Source of the DNA: Streptomyces lydicus
Lineage (GTDB): Bacteria > Actinomycetota > Actinomycetes > Streptomycetales > Streptomycetaceae
Length of the DNA: 64,000 bases
Assembly (NCBI RefSeq): GCF_001729485.1
Contig: NZ_CP017157.1
Span: 4,836,001 to 4,900,000, forward strand
Reading direction: 5' to 3'
Positions 45,373-52,599 of the stretch are shown here, in pieces. Made by a program: the position numbers and the translations under genes. Numbering within the stretch: position 1 is the first letter of the stretch; each line of letters starts with the position of its first letter. Below the pieces are notes generated by a model. The model worked only from the letters and a program-made list of their open reading frames with translations. It was not told the origin of the DNA and made no database searches.

Positions 45373-45417
45373 GGCGGGTCCTTCGGATCGGCCCGGGGTG
45401 ATCCCGAAGACCCGCCC
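45372..45417 (+). terminator. Hairpin between ketosynthase and hydrolase genes
   Basis: An imperfect 18-bp stem (left arm starts GGGCGGGTCCTTCGG, right arm ends CCGAAGACCCGCCC) with a 10-base loop begins at the KS stop. It may end most transcripts or act as an attenuator before the hydrolase gene. Confidence 0.6.
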
Positions 45418-45475
45418 CGGACCGGCCCCCGCCCTCCCCGGCCGCACCTGCCGGTCCCCCGAGAAGGAAGCAGAG

Positions 45476-46417
45476 ATGCACGAGGAAACGATCCGGTCCT
45501 TGTCGGTGAGCGGGGTGTCCTTCGCCTACCGGCGACTGCGGCAGCCGGAGCGGATCACCGAGCCCGTCATGGTGATCGGCGGCGCGCTGCAGGGCATGTT
45601 CGGCTGGCCGCAGATGGAGGACCACGTGGGGCCGGTGGCGGACGTGGTGACCGCCGACCTGCCGGGCATGGGCAGCGCCGACCCGCTACCCCCGGGGCCG
45701 AGCAACGTCCTGATGCGTGCGGCGATCGAGCGGATCATCGACGATCTCGACGTCCCCCGGATCAACCTCTTCGGTTTCTCCTACGGGGCCGGCCTCGCCT
45801 ACGGATGCGCGCGGCACCTGCCCGGGCGGATCGCGCGGCTCGCGCTCGGCGGCGTGCCGGCGCACATCAGCGCCGCGCAGCTGGCTCTGTGGCGGCGGGC
45901 CGCCGACGAGCTGGCGCACGGCGACACCGAGAGCTTCGCGACGCTGGTGACCGAGGGGCTGATGTGCCTCGACGACCGCCGGCACGTCACCAGCCGGCGG
46001 CTGGCGTACCGCTATGTCCGGCGCTCGATGATGCATGCCGCCCGGCACTCCCAGCACGCCGTGGAATCGCTGAACCGCGCCCTGTCGGACCGCCCGGACT
46101 TCTCCGGTGAGCTGCGCGACGTACCCACGCTCGTTTTCAGCGGCGAGCACGACACAGTGACCTCGGCGGACCGACAGCGGGCCTTCGCGGCCACCATCCC
46201 CGGCAGCCGCTTCCTGAGCATCCCGGACGCCGATCACTGGGTGGTGCTGGAGCGCGCCCAGGACGTGGCGGACCTGGCCGTGCGCTTCTTCACCGACGGG
46301 CCGCTCAGCTCGGCGCCCGCCCTGGCACCGGTCCGGCGCGAGGACCGGCCGGCGACCGGCCCCGGGCGCGGGGCCCGGCGGTCCCGGGTCGGTGAGGCCG
46401 CGGACGCCTGCGCCTGA
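45476..46417 (+). CDS. Alpha/beta hydrolase
   Basis: A 313-residue alpha/beta hydrolase with a complete triad: Ser102 (LFGFSYGAGLAYG), Asp226 (FSGEHDTVTS) and His254 (DADHWVVLE). VMVIGGALQGMFGW lies at the oxyanion-hole strand. A cap region (about 135-200) is inserted. It follows the ACP-KS pair and may be the thioesterase or product-releasing hydrolase of that locus. The ATG at 45476 has GAAGGAAG upstream. The last 30 residues are Arg/Ala/Gly-rich and probably disordered. Confidence 0.88.
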   Translation: MHEETIRSLSVSGVSFAYRRLRQPERITEPVMVIGGALQGMFGWPQMEDHVGPVADVVTADLPGMGSADPLPPGPSNVLMRAAIERIIDDLDVPRINLFGFSYGAGLAYGCARHLPGRIARLALGGVPAHISAAQLALWRRAADELAHGDTESFATLVTEGLMCLDDRRHVTSRRLAYRYVRRSMMHAARHSQHAVESLNRALSDRPDFSGELRDVPTLVFSGEHDTVTSADRQRAFAATIPGSRFLSIPDADHWVVLERAQDVADLAVRFFTDGPLSSAPALAPVRREDRPATGPGRGARRSRVGEAADACA

Positions 46418-46494
46418 GGCGCCCTCGGCGACCGCGGTCGCCACCCTCCATGCATTCCCTTGCGGTTATATAACCACAGAGGCATCCTGGGGGT

Positions 46495-46812
46495 ATGTCC
46501 CTACCGTTCGACGTCCTCGCGGAGCCGAGCCGGCGCAAGATCCTCGATCTGCTGCTGGAACGCCCCCGGCTGGTCGGCGAGCTCACCGACCAGCTCGGAC
46601 TGAGCCAGCCGGGCACCTCCAAGCATCTGCGGGTGCTGCGCGAGGCCGGCCTGGTCCGGGTCCGCCAGGAGGCCCAGCGCCGCTGGTACGAGCTGCGGCC
46701 CGAGCCGCTCGCGGAGCTGGACGCCTGGCTCGCCCACTACCGGCACCTCTGGTCCGGCAGCCTCGACACCCTGGAACGGCATCTCGACGCCACGAAGGAC
46801 GACCCCCTATGA
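46495..46812 (+). CDS. ArsR family transcriptional regulator
   Basis: A 105-residue winged-helix regulator: FDVLAEPSRRKILDLLLERP, then LVGELTDQLGLSQPGTSKHLRVLREAGLV as recognition helix region and a C-terminal YRHLWSGSLDTLERHL. No metal-binding Cys cluster is seen, so it is of the ArsR-AHSA1 type. Its TGA overlaps the ATG of the next gene (ATGA). Such pairs regulate their own expression. Confidence 0.92.
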   Translation: MSLPFDVLAEPSRRKILDLLLERPRLVGELTDQLGLSQPGTSKHLRVLREAGLVRVRQEAQRRWYELRPEPLAELDAWLAHYRHLWSGSLDTLERHLDATKDDPL

Positions 46813-47657
46813 CTCCGCATTCCGACACCCTCACCACCTCCGACGGCCGGACGGCGCTGCGCATGGAGCGCCGGCTCGCCCATCCGCCCGGGAAGGTCTG
46901 GGCGGCGCTCACCGACCCGGCGCAGGTCGGGCAGTGGTTCCCGTCCGCCGTCACCGTCGAGCTCCGGCCGGGCGGGGCGATGACCTTCTCGATGCCCGGC
47001 GTGAGCGGTGTGGCCATGACCGGCACGGTCACCGACGCCGAGGAGCCGCGACTGTTCGCCTTCACCTGGGGCGAGGACCACCTGCGCTGGGAGATCGCAC
47101 CGGACGGGGACGGCTCCCTGCTGACCCTGACCCACACCTTCGGCGACCGGTTCGGCGGCGCCAGCTTCGCCTCCGGCTGGCACCTGTGCCTCACCGCGCT
47201 GTCGCAGCTGCTCGACGGCACCTCGACGGCCGTGGACCGCGACGCGGGTGAGCTGCACGAGGCGTACGTGGAGCAGTTCGCGCTGGGGCGGGGCGTGGTC
47301 GAGGAGACCGCGGACGGGCCGCGGCTGCGCTTCGAGCGCCAGCTGGTGCGCCCCGCCGAGACCGTCTGGGCGGTGCTGACCTCGGGTGACGAGCCGGCGG
47401 CGGGGGCGCCGGCACCGGCCGGCTTCACCGCACGTGAGGTGCCGGGCGGCCCCGTCACGGAGGTGCGGGCCCCCGCGGTGCTCGCCTACCGCTGGCACCC
47501 GGACGGCATCGTCCGCTGGGAACTGGGCCGCGGCACCGGCCACGGCGCCCGCCTGGTCCTGACCCAGACCGGCCCACGGGGATTCGACACGGATACCGCG
47601 CTGGAGAGCTGGTACGACCGGATCGAGCATCTCGCGGCCCGGCTACTGGAGAACTGA
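46809..47657 (+). CDS. SRPBCC/AHSA1 family protein with two START-like domains
   Basis: A 282-residue protein. The first AHSA1-like domain (about 10-150) has MERRLAHPPGKVWAALTDPAQVGQWFPS and GGASFASGWHLCLTALSQLL. A second, shorter copy (about 175-280) begins RLRFERQLVRPAETVWAVLTSGDEP. It is translationally coupled to the ArsR gene. The ligand is unknown; these proteins bind hydrophobic small molecules. Confidence 0.88.
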   Translation: MTPHSDTLTTSDGRTALRMERRLAHPPGKVWAALTDPAQVGQWFPSAVTVELRPGGAMTFSMPGVSGVAMTGTVTDAEEPRLFAFTWGEDHLRWEIAPDGDGSLLTLTHTFGDRFGGASFASGWHLCLTALSQLLDGTSTAVDRDAGELHEAYVEQFALGRGVVEETADGPRLRFERQLVRPAETVWAVLTSGDEPAAGAPAPAGFTAREVPGGPVTEVRAPAVLAYRWHPDGIVRWELGRGTGHGARLVLTQTGPRGFDTDTALESWYDRIEHLAARLLEN

Positions 47658-48163
47658 AAGAGCAGGTTTTTCCCGCGGCCGACCGCGGCCGGTGACGCCC
47701 CTTGCGGAGTTCCGCAGGGGGCGTTTTCCGTGCGCCGGGCCGCGACCCGTTCGCGAGGTGGGTGCTGCCCCGCACCCGCGGTGATTCGCGGCGCGCATTC
47801 CCGCTTCTCCGGTGTGAGCCAGGCAACTTCACCGGGGCGCGGAAAGGGCGTCGGCGGGGCCGCCGGGTGATGCCCCGCACGCGACGTACGTCACGTACGA
47901 ACCCGGCTAGTCGATGCCCTTCCCGGTGTTTACCGCACGGCGCGGCATTTATATCGGACATCTCGCCGCAACTCACGAAGATAGGTAGTACACGGCATCT
48001 TTGCCACGATCCAGGGCGCTCGCTAAACATGTTTCCCGTAGCACCGAGAACGGGTCTGCGACTTCCGCCGGAGCGGCGAGCGCGGCACATGACCCTCGGT
48101 CCTCACGCGCCAACCGAAGGCCGTCTCCCCCCGCCACCAAGCCCTGGAAGAGGTCACCTCCGC
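47658..48163 (+). promoter_or_regulatory. Long 5' leader of first transglycosylase-like gene
   Basis: After the terminator at 47695-47728 there is a long non-coding stretch that shares spaced blocks with the leader of the second copy: 47809-47829 (identical 21 bases), 47877-47900 (22 of 24), around 47973-47990 and 48021-48031 (CGCTAAACATG), ending in a GGAAGAGGTCACC block before the start. Distances between blocks and to the start codon are almost the same in both genes. No gene is supported. Confidence 0.6.
47695..47728 (+). terminator. Intrinsic-type terminator of the ArsR-SRPBCC operon
   Basis: A 14-bp stem (ACGCCCCTTGCGGA / TCCGCAGGGGGCGT, one wobble pair) with a very short loop is followed by TTTCC. 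It lies 37 bases after the stop. Confidence 0.75.
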
Positions 48164-48877
48164 ATGCTCGGTTTCACCCTGCCCCGCGCCGCCCGTAACG
48201 CCCGCATCACCCGCACCCACAAGGTTTCCGCGGCGCTGGTGGCCACCGCGAGCTGCGCCGCCGCGCTCTCGCTCACCGCGGCGCCCAGCGACGCCGCCAC
48301 CCCCTCCACCCACGCCCCCGCGGCGGTCAAGCCGGTCAGCGCCAACGGCCTGCCGCTGACCGCGAAGGACCGCGCCGACGACGGCAAGAAGGACCAGGCG
48401 CTCGCCTCGTCCGTGGCCGGCAACCTGAAGGTCACCGCGGTCGAGAAGCAGGGCCACACCGCCAAGGAAGCCGCGAGCCGGTCCGTGGAGCGCAAGGCGA
48501 TAGCCGCGCCGAAGACCGCCCCCAAGGCGGCGCCGAAGGCCGCGCCCAAGCGGTACGCGAACAACCTGGACGGCTGGATCCGTCAGTCGCTGGACATCAT
48601 GAAGTCCAAGGGCATCCCCGGCTCCTACGAGGGCCTGCACCGCAACATCATGCGCGAGTCCAGCGGCAACCCCAACGCCGTCAACGACTGGGACATCAAC
48701 GCCATCAACGGCATCCCCTCGAAGGGCCTGCTCCAGGTGATCCAGCCCACCTTCGACCAGTACCACGTCGCCGGAACGGCCAACAAGCTCACCGACCCGG
48801 TCGCCAACATCACCGCCGCCGCCAACTACGCGGCACACCGCTACGGCTCCATCGACAACGTCAACTCGGCCTACTGA
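48164..48877 (+). CDS. Secreted transglycosylase-like (SLT-domain) protein, copy 1
   Basis: A 237-residue exported protein. The signal region is MLGFTLPRAARNARITRTHK plus a hydrophobic stretch to about residue 45. A Lys/Ala-rich linker with KAAPKAAPK repeats (115-129) leads to the SLT-like catalytic domain (131-237). Glu165 in NIMRESSGNP is the predicted catalytic acid, and GLLQVIQPTFDQYHVAGT is typical of the fold. It should cleave peptidoglycan glycan strands. The last 329 bases are identical to copy 2 at 50263-50591. The ATG at 48164 has GGAAGAGG upstream as in copy 2. Confidence 0.9.
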   Translation: MLGFTLPRAARNARITRTHKVSAALVATASCAAALSLTAAPSDAATPSTHAPAAVKPVSANGLPLTAKDRADDGKKDQALASSVAGNLKVTAVEKQGHTAKEAASRSVERKAIAAPKTAPKAAPKAAPKRYANNLDGWIRQSLDIMKSKGIPGSYEGLHRNIMRESSGNPNAVNDWDINAINGIPSKGLLQVIQPTFDQYHVAGTANKLTDPVANITAAANYAAHRYGSIDNVNSAY

Positions 48878-48881
48878 GCCG
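48553..48881 (+). repeat. 329-bp identical repeat, copy A
   Basis: This tract is base-for-base identical to 50263-50591, an offset of 1710. It covers the whole catalytic domain and stop codon and ends four bases after it. Confidence 0.95.
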
Positions 48882-48945
48882 GGTGTAGCAGCCCAGGCGC
48901 GGTCCGGACGGACCGCATCGGGTGCCGGTGTACGGCACCCTGACA

Positions 48946-49000
48946 CGGCAACGGCAATGGCCCTGCCCGCATCTCGCGGGTGGGGCCATCGCCGTTGCCG
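48946..49000. terminator. Large bidirectional hairpin between copy 1 and the small secreted protein gene
   Basis: Arms of about 25 bases (CGGCAACGGC / GCCGTTGCCG at the ends, CCCGC / GCGGG inside) with a five-base loop lie between convergent genes. Confidence 0.75.
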
Positions 49001-49012
49001 GTCGCGTCCACG

Positions 49013-49207
49013 TCAGTAGCGGTAGTCGCGGGCCAGGTTGCCACCGGTGAGCAGGGCGTGGATGACCTCGCCGGCCACCCGGATTCCCTCCCGGTCCCTG
49101 GCGGTGAGCTGGCGGTGGTCGTCCACGGGGGCCGCGACGGCGGAGCCGGCGGCGAGGAATCCGGTGACCAGAAGACCGCTGACGACAACGGCGATACGAC
49201 GGAACAT
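49013..49207 (-). CDS. Small secreted protein
   Basis: A 64-residue protein with a clear signal peptide: MFRRIAVVVSGLLVTGFLAA then AVAAPVDD, an Ala-x-Ala cleavage site near residue 26. The mature 38 residues (DHRQLTARDREGIRVAG, EVIHALLTGGNLARDYRY) are hydrophilic with no cysteine. It lies between the two transglycosylase-like genes on the opposite strand. Function is unknown; a link to the cell-wall enzymes is possible from position only. A GTAGGGAAG ribosome site precedes the ATG. Confidence 0.72.
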   Translation of the reverse strand: MFRRIAVVVSGLLVTGFLAAGSAVAAPVDDHRQLTARDREGIRVAGEVIHALLTGGNLARDYRY

Positions 49208-49933
49208 GGCGTACTTCCCTACGGTGAGTGACGGCTGTGTGCGGTGTCACTGTCCGGGAGTGGACGGCCCGTCGTCATGCGACAGCCCGGTCGCTGCTGC
49301 GAACGGACCAGCAGCACCGCCGTATCGCCGTACCGGACGGTTCCCCAACGGCCCAGCCGGCGGCGGCCGGTCCCCGCGGGAGGCCCGCACCGGCCCACCA
49401 CCGGCCCGCAAGTGAATCAGGGCACAATTGCCGCCCTTTTGGCCTCACTTTCGGCCTCAGTGCCAGTGCCCCTCGCCACATTTGACGCACTTCCCGGCCC
49501 GGCGTCGGACAGCCGGGCGGATGAATTGCCTTCCAGGCGCGCATGAAGTGGTGTCGGTGAGCGGTAATTCCGGTGTGAGCCAGGCAACTTATAGACCCCA
49601 CTCAAGCGGCTTTTACAGCCGCTTCCAGGTGACTCGGGGCACGCGATGTACGTCACTTACGACCGTGCTTAGTGAGTTTCTCATCCGCTCTTTCCCGCTC
49701 AACGCGGCGAGATTCGCGCACCACTTCAAAGATCAGGGTTTATCTCACGAAGGCGATTAGTACAGAGCACCATTGCCTCAATTCGGGACGGTCGCTAAAC
49801 ATGGATTCCGACGCACCGAGAGCGAGCTTGCGGCTCACGCCCCGAAGGCGAACGCAGCGAAGAACTCCGGTGCGCCACGCGCCGCCACACAAGGCCGCCT
49901 CCCCGTACCCGTACCTGGAAGAGGTCACCCTGC
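49208..49933 (+). promoter_or_regulatory. Long 5' leader of second transglycosylase-like gene
   Basis: A 726-base gap without a supported gene, AT-richer than average from about 49420 on. It carries the blocks shared with the first leader: 49570-49590, 49639-49662, around 49745-49762 and 49793-49803, then GGAAGAGGTCACC before the start. A perfect hairpin AAGCGGC / GCCGCTT (49604-49624) lies in it. Confidence 0.6.
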
Positions 49934-50587
49934 ATGCCCAGCTTCACCCTGCCCCGCGCTGTCCGGAACACCCGCATCACCCGCACCCACAAGGTCGCCG
50001 TGGCCGTCCTGGCCGCCGCGGGTGTCACCTCGGGCCTTTCCCTCACCTCGGCCCCGGACACCGCACAGGCTGCTTCTGAGCACTCCTCGGTCGCGGTCAA
50101 GCCCGTCCACGCGAACGGTCAGCCCGCGAAGGCCGACGACGCCAAGACCGGCCGCCCCGTGACCGCCTCGGTCGCCGACCACATCAAGGTCACCGCCGTC
50201 GCCAAGCAGCACAAGGCGCAGCAGGCCGCCAGCCGCTCCGCGGACCGTCCGGCCGTCAAGAAGTACGCGAACAACCTGGACGGCTGGATCCGTCAGTCGC
50301 TGGACATCATGAAGTCCAAGGGCATCCCCGGCTCCTACGAGGGCCTGCACCGCAACATCATGCGCGAGTCCAGCGGCAACCCCAACGCCGTCAACGACTG
50401 GGACATCAACGCCATCAACGGCATCCCCTCGAAGGGCCTGCTCCAGGTGATCCAGCCCACCTTCGACCAGTACCACGTCGCCGGAACGGCCAACAAGCTC
50501 ACCGACCCGGTCGCCAACATCACCGCCGCCGCCAACTACGCGGCACACCGCTACGGCTCCATCGACAACGTCAACTCGGCCTACTGA
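49934..50587 (+). CDS. Secreted transglycosylase-like (SLT-domain) protein, copy 2
   Basis: A 217-residue exported protein with signal region MPSFTLPRAVRNTRITRTHK, closely like copy 1, followed by a shorter linker without the KAAP repeats. The SLT-like domain (111-217) is identical in sequence to that of copy 1, with Glu145 in NIMRESSGNP. The N-terminal halves have diverged, the C-terminal halves have not, which points to recent gene conversion or duplication with replacement. It should also cleave peptidoglycan. A strong terminator follows. Confidence 0.9.
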   Translation: MPSFTLPRAVRNTRITRTHKVAVAVLAAAGVTSGLSLTSAPDTAQAASEHSSVAVKPVHANGQPAKADDAKTGRPVTASVADHIKVTAVAKQHKAQQAASRSADRPAVKKYANNLDGWIRQSLDIMKSKGIPGSYEGLHRNIMRESSGNPNAVNDWDINAINGIPSKGLLQVIQPTFDQYHVAGTANKLTDPVANITAAANYAAHRYGSIDNVNSAY

Positions 50588-50591
50588 GCCG
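50263..50591 (+). repeat. 329-bp identical repeat, copy B
   Basis: Identical to 48553-48881 at every base including third codon positions. The bases just outside differ on both sides. Confidence 0.95.
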
Positions 50592-50969
50592 ACCACGTCG
50601 AAGAGCCCTCGCCGGCACGCAGGCCGGTCAGCCCGGATGGGGCAGAGGTATGACGGACCACCCGTGCGAGCCCCCGGGCTCTGCATGAGGCAGCTTGCGA
50701 AGCGGCGGAATGGCGCGTTCGCCGCTGCGCGGGACAGCGGGCCCCGGCACGAGCCGGGGCCCGCTTTGCGCTGTCCGGGGCCGTGCGGCGCCGGACCGCG
50801 CGCCGGGTGACGGCTTCCGCCCGCCATACGGGTGAGATGAAGGGCCGGACGGCGGACTGACGGCCTGTTGGGTCATGCGGCCAGGCGGTTCTGCGTATAA
50901 GTCTCTTATCGGCAGAATTCTGCTCAAAAGCTGCCGAACTGACTCAACCGATGGCCTCGGAGGCATGCG
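50588..50969. other. Intergenic region between copy 2 and the GH25 lysozyme
   Basis: It holds the copy 2 terminator (50736-50765) and, near the lysozyme gene, an AT-richer promoter-like part with TATAAG (50896) and a palindrome GCAGAATTCTGC (50912-50923) enclosed by CGGCAG / CTGCCG arms. No gene is supported. Confidence 0.5.
50736..50765 (+). terminator. Terminator of transglycosylase copy 2
   Basis: A perfect 13-bp stem AGCGGGCCCCGGC / GCCGGGGCCCGCT with a four-base loop followed by TTG; outer GGACAGC / GCTGTCC arms extend it. Confidence 0.8.
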
Positions 50970-51842
50970 ATGCCCTTGCGCAGATCCGGTCCGGCCCGCC
51001 GTACAGTCCCCCTTGCGGCCGGAAAGCTCTTTTCTCTTCTCTCCGTGCTCGCTCTGCCCCTCGCGCTGCCCGGCCACGCCACGGCGTCGGACACCGGGCT
51101 GGTGCCGGCCCACCCCGAGCAGGACTGGATGGGGTCCACCATCGTCGCCCACGAGGGCGGTGACCGGGCCGGCGGGATCGAGCCGCGGGCGTCGCACAGC
51201 CGGGCCGTGGCCGGTGTCGACGTCTCCAGCCACAACAAGCACGTCGGCTGGGCGTCGCTACGCAGGTCAGGGGTGCGTTTCGCATACGTCAAGGCCACTG
51301 AGGGAACCGCTTACACGAACCCGTACTTCGCGCAGCAATACCGGGGCTCGTACAACTCCGGCATGATCCACGGCGCGTACCACTTCGCGCTGCCCGACCA
51401 CTCCAGCGGCAGCACGCAGGCGCGGTACTTCGCCGAGCACGGCGGCGACTGGTCCAGGGACGGCAGGACGCTGCCCGGCGCGCTCGACATGGAGTACAAC
51501 CCCTACGGCGCGACCTGCTACGGCAAGAGCGCCAAGGCGATGGTCAACTGGATCGACGATTTCGTGGAGACCTACCGGGACGAGACCGGCCGGGACGCGG
51601 TGATCTACACCTCGACCAACTGGTGGAAGCGCTGCACCGGCAATTCCGGACGGTTCGGCCGGTCGAACCCGCTGTGGATCCCGCGCTACGGCTCCTCCGT
51701 CGGCTCGCTGCCGGCCGGCTGGCGGTTCCACAGCATCTGGCAGCACACCTCGTCGGGCCACCCGATCGGCGACCGCAACCGCTTCAACGGGAGTTACAGC
51801 CGCCTCAAGGTCCTCGCGAACGGCGACGGCGACGACGACTGA
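50970..51842 (+). CDS. Secreted GH25 lysozyme (N,O-diacetylmuramidase)
   Basis: A 290-residue exported enzyme. The signal peptide runs to about residue 39 (LSVLALPLALPGHATA). The GH25 barrel has the catalytic-site acids in GVDVSSHN (Asp84) and ALDMEY (Asp173, Glu175), plus FAYVKATEG and WQHTSSGHPIG. It resembles the Streptomyces cellosyl/Acm muramidases that cleave peptidoglycan between N-acetylmuramic acid and N-acetylglucosamine. The C-terminus ends in an acidic tail (GDGDDD). It adds a third peptidoglycan hydrolase to this stretch. Confidence 0.94.
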   Translation: MPLRRSGPARRTVPLAAGKLFSLLSVLALPLALPGHATASDTGLVPAHPEQDWMGSTIVAHEGGDRAGGIEPRASHSRAVAGVDVSSHNKHVGWASLRRSGVRFAYVKATEGTAYTNPYFAQQYRGSYNSGMIHGAYHFALPDHSSGSTQARYFAEHGGDWSRDGRTLPGALDMEYNPYGATCYGKSAKAMVNWIDDFVETYRDETGRDAVIYTSTNWWKRCTGNSGRFGRSNPLWIPRYGSSVGSLPAGWRFHSIWQHTSSGHPIGDRNRFNGSYSRLKVLANGDGDDD

Positions 51843-51866
51843 CCCGGCGCAACGCGCCCCACCGCA

Positions 51867-51911
51867 ACGGCCGGTCCGCCGCTGCCCGCCCGGGCACCGC
51901 AGACCGGCCGT
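51867..51911 (+). terminator. Terminator of the GH25 lysozyme gene
   Basis: A perfect 10-bp inverted repeat ACGGCCGGTC / GACCGGCCGT with a 25-base loop is followed by CGTGTTT. Confidence 0.65.
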
Positions 51912-52049
51912 CGTGTTTCGTCCTGCCGTTCGCGACAACTCCGTTCGAACAATGGGGAATTCCTCTCGCGGTACAACCATCGGCGGCCTCGCGTGGTCCA
52001 ACACTGTGAAATGACCACGCGAAGCACAGCACCCGACGGGGGTATTCCC

Positions 52050-52502
52050 ATGAAGCGTTCCCGTGCCATCGCAGGATCAGCCGCCGCACTCGCCGTGGCG
52101 GGTCTCGCCACAATGGCGACCGCCACCACCGCGGCCGCCGCTCCCACCGCCGCCGCCTACAACGGCGCCTGCGGCAGCGGCTACAAGGTCGTGAATTCCG
52201 TACCGGTCACCGGCAAGGGGACCGTGTACCTGACGTACAGCGCGACGACCGGAAAGAACTGCGTCGTCACCGTCCGGAACAGCCCCGGTGCGCCGGTGTA
52301 CATGTACACCTATCTCACGGCGACCGACGGCAGTTCCGACTACGTTTACGACAGCGGTCAGTACACCTCCTACGCCGGTCCGGTCTATCTGCCCGGCAAG
52401 GGCATCTGCGTGGACTGGGGCGGCGCGATCGGGTCGGTCAGCGTCAGCGTCTCCGGCTCCAACTGCGGTCGGCTGGCCGCCGGTGTGGTGACCCACCACT
52501 GA
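52050..52502 (+). CDS. Spore-associated protein A-like secreted protein
   Basis: A 150-residue exported protein. The signal peptide (1-30) has LAVAGLATMATATTAAAA. The mature part has four cysteines and the SapA-like blocks YNGACGSGYKVVNSVPV, TVYLTYSATTGKNCVVTVR, YTSYAGPVYLPGKGICVDWG and SGSNCG. SapA was found on S. coelicolor spores; its function is not known. The ATG at 52050 has GGGGG upstream. Confidence 0.88.
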   Translation: MKRSRAIAGSAAALAVAGLATMATATTAAAAPTAAAYNGACGSGYKVVNSVPVTGKGTVYLTYSATTGKNCVVTVRNSPGAPVYMYTYLTATDGSSDYVYDSGQYTSYAGPVYLPGKGICVDWGGAIGSVSVSVSGSNCGRLAAGVVTHH

Positions 52503-52546
52503 GTTCCCCGCTCCACGGCACCGCGGACCGAGCGGCGCCCGGTGGC

Positions 52547-52577
52547 GGGTTCCCGGGCAGCGCCCGCCCGGGAACCC
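52547..52577. terminator. Terminator between SapA-like and oxidoreductase genes
   Basis: A perfect 12-bp stem GGGTTCCCGGGC / GCCCGGGAACCC with a seven-base loop lies between convergent genes. Confidence 0.75.
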
Positions 52578-52599
52578 GGCCCGGGCGCCGTCCGCATGG

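Noticed and set aside
47973..48160. Cyclic di-AMP (ydaO-type) riboswitch before the transglycosylase-like genes
   Set aside because: The gene type fits, but the core motifs I would expect (such as the ACAGCTAAC region) are absent from both leaders. Kept as an unidentified conserved leader instead.
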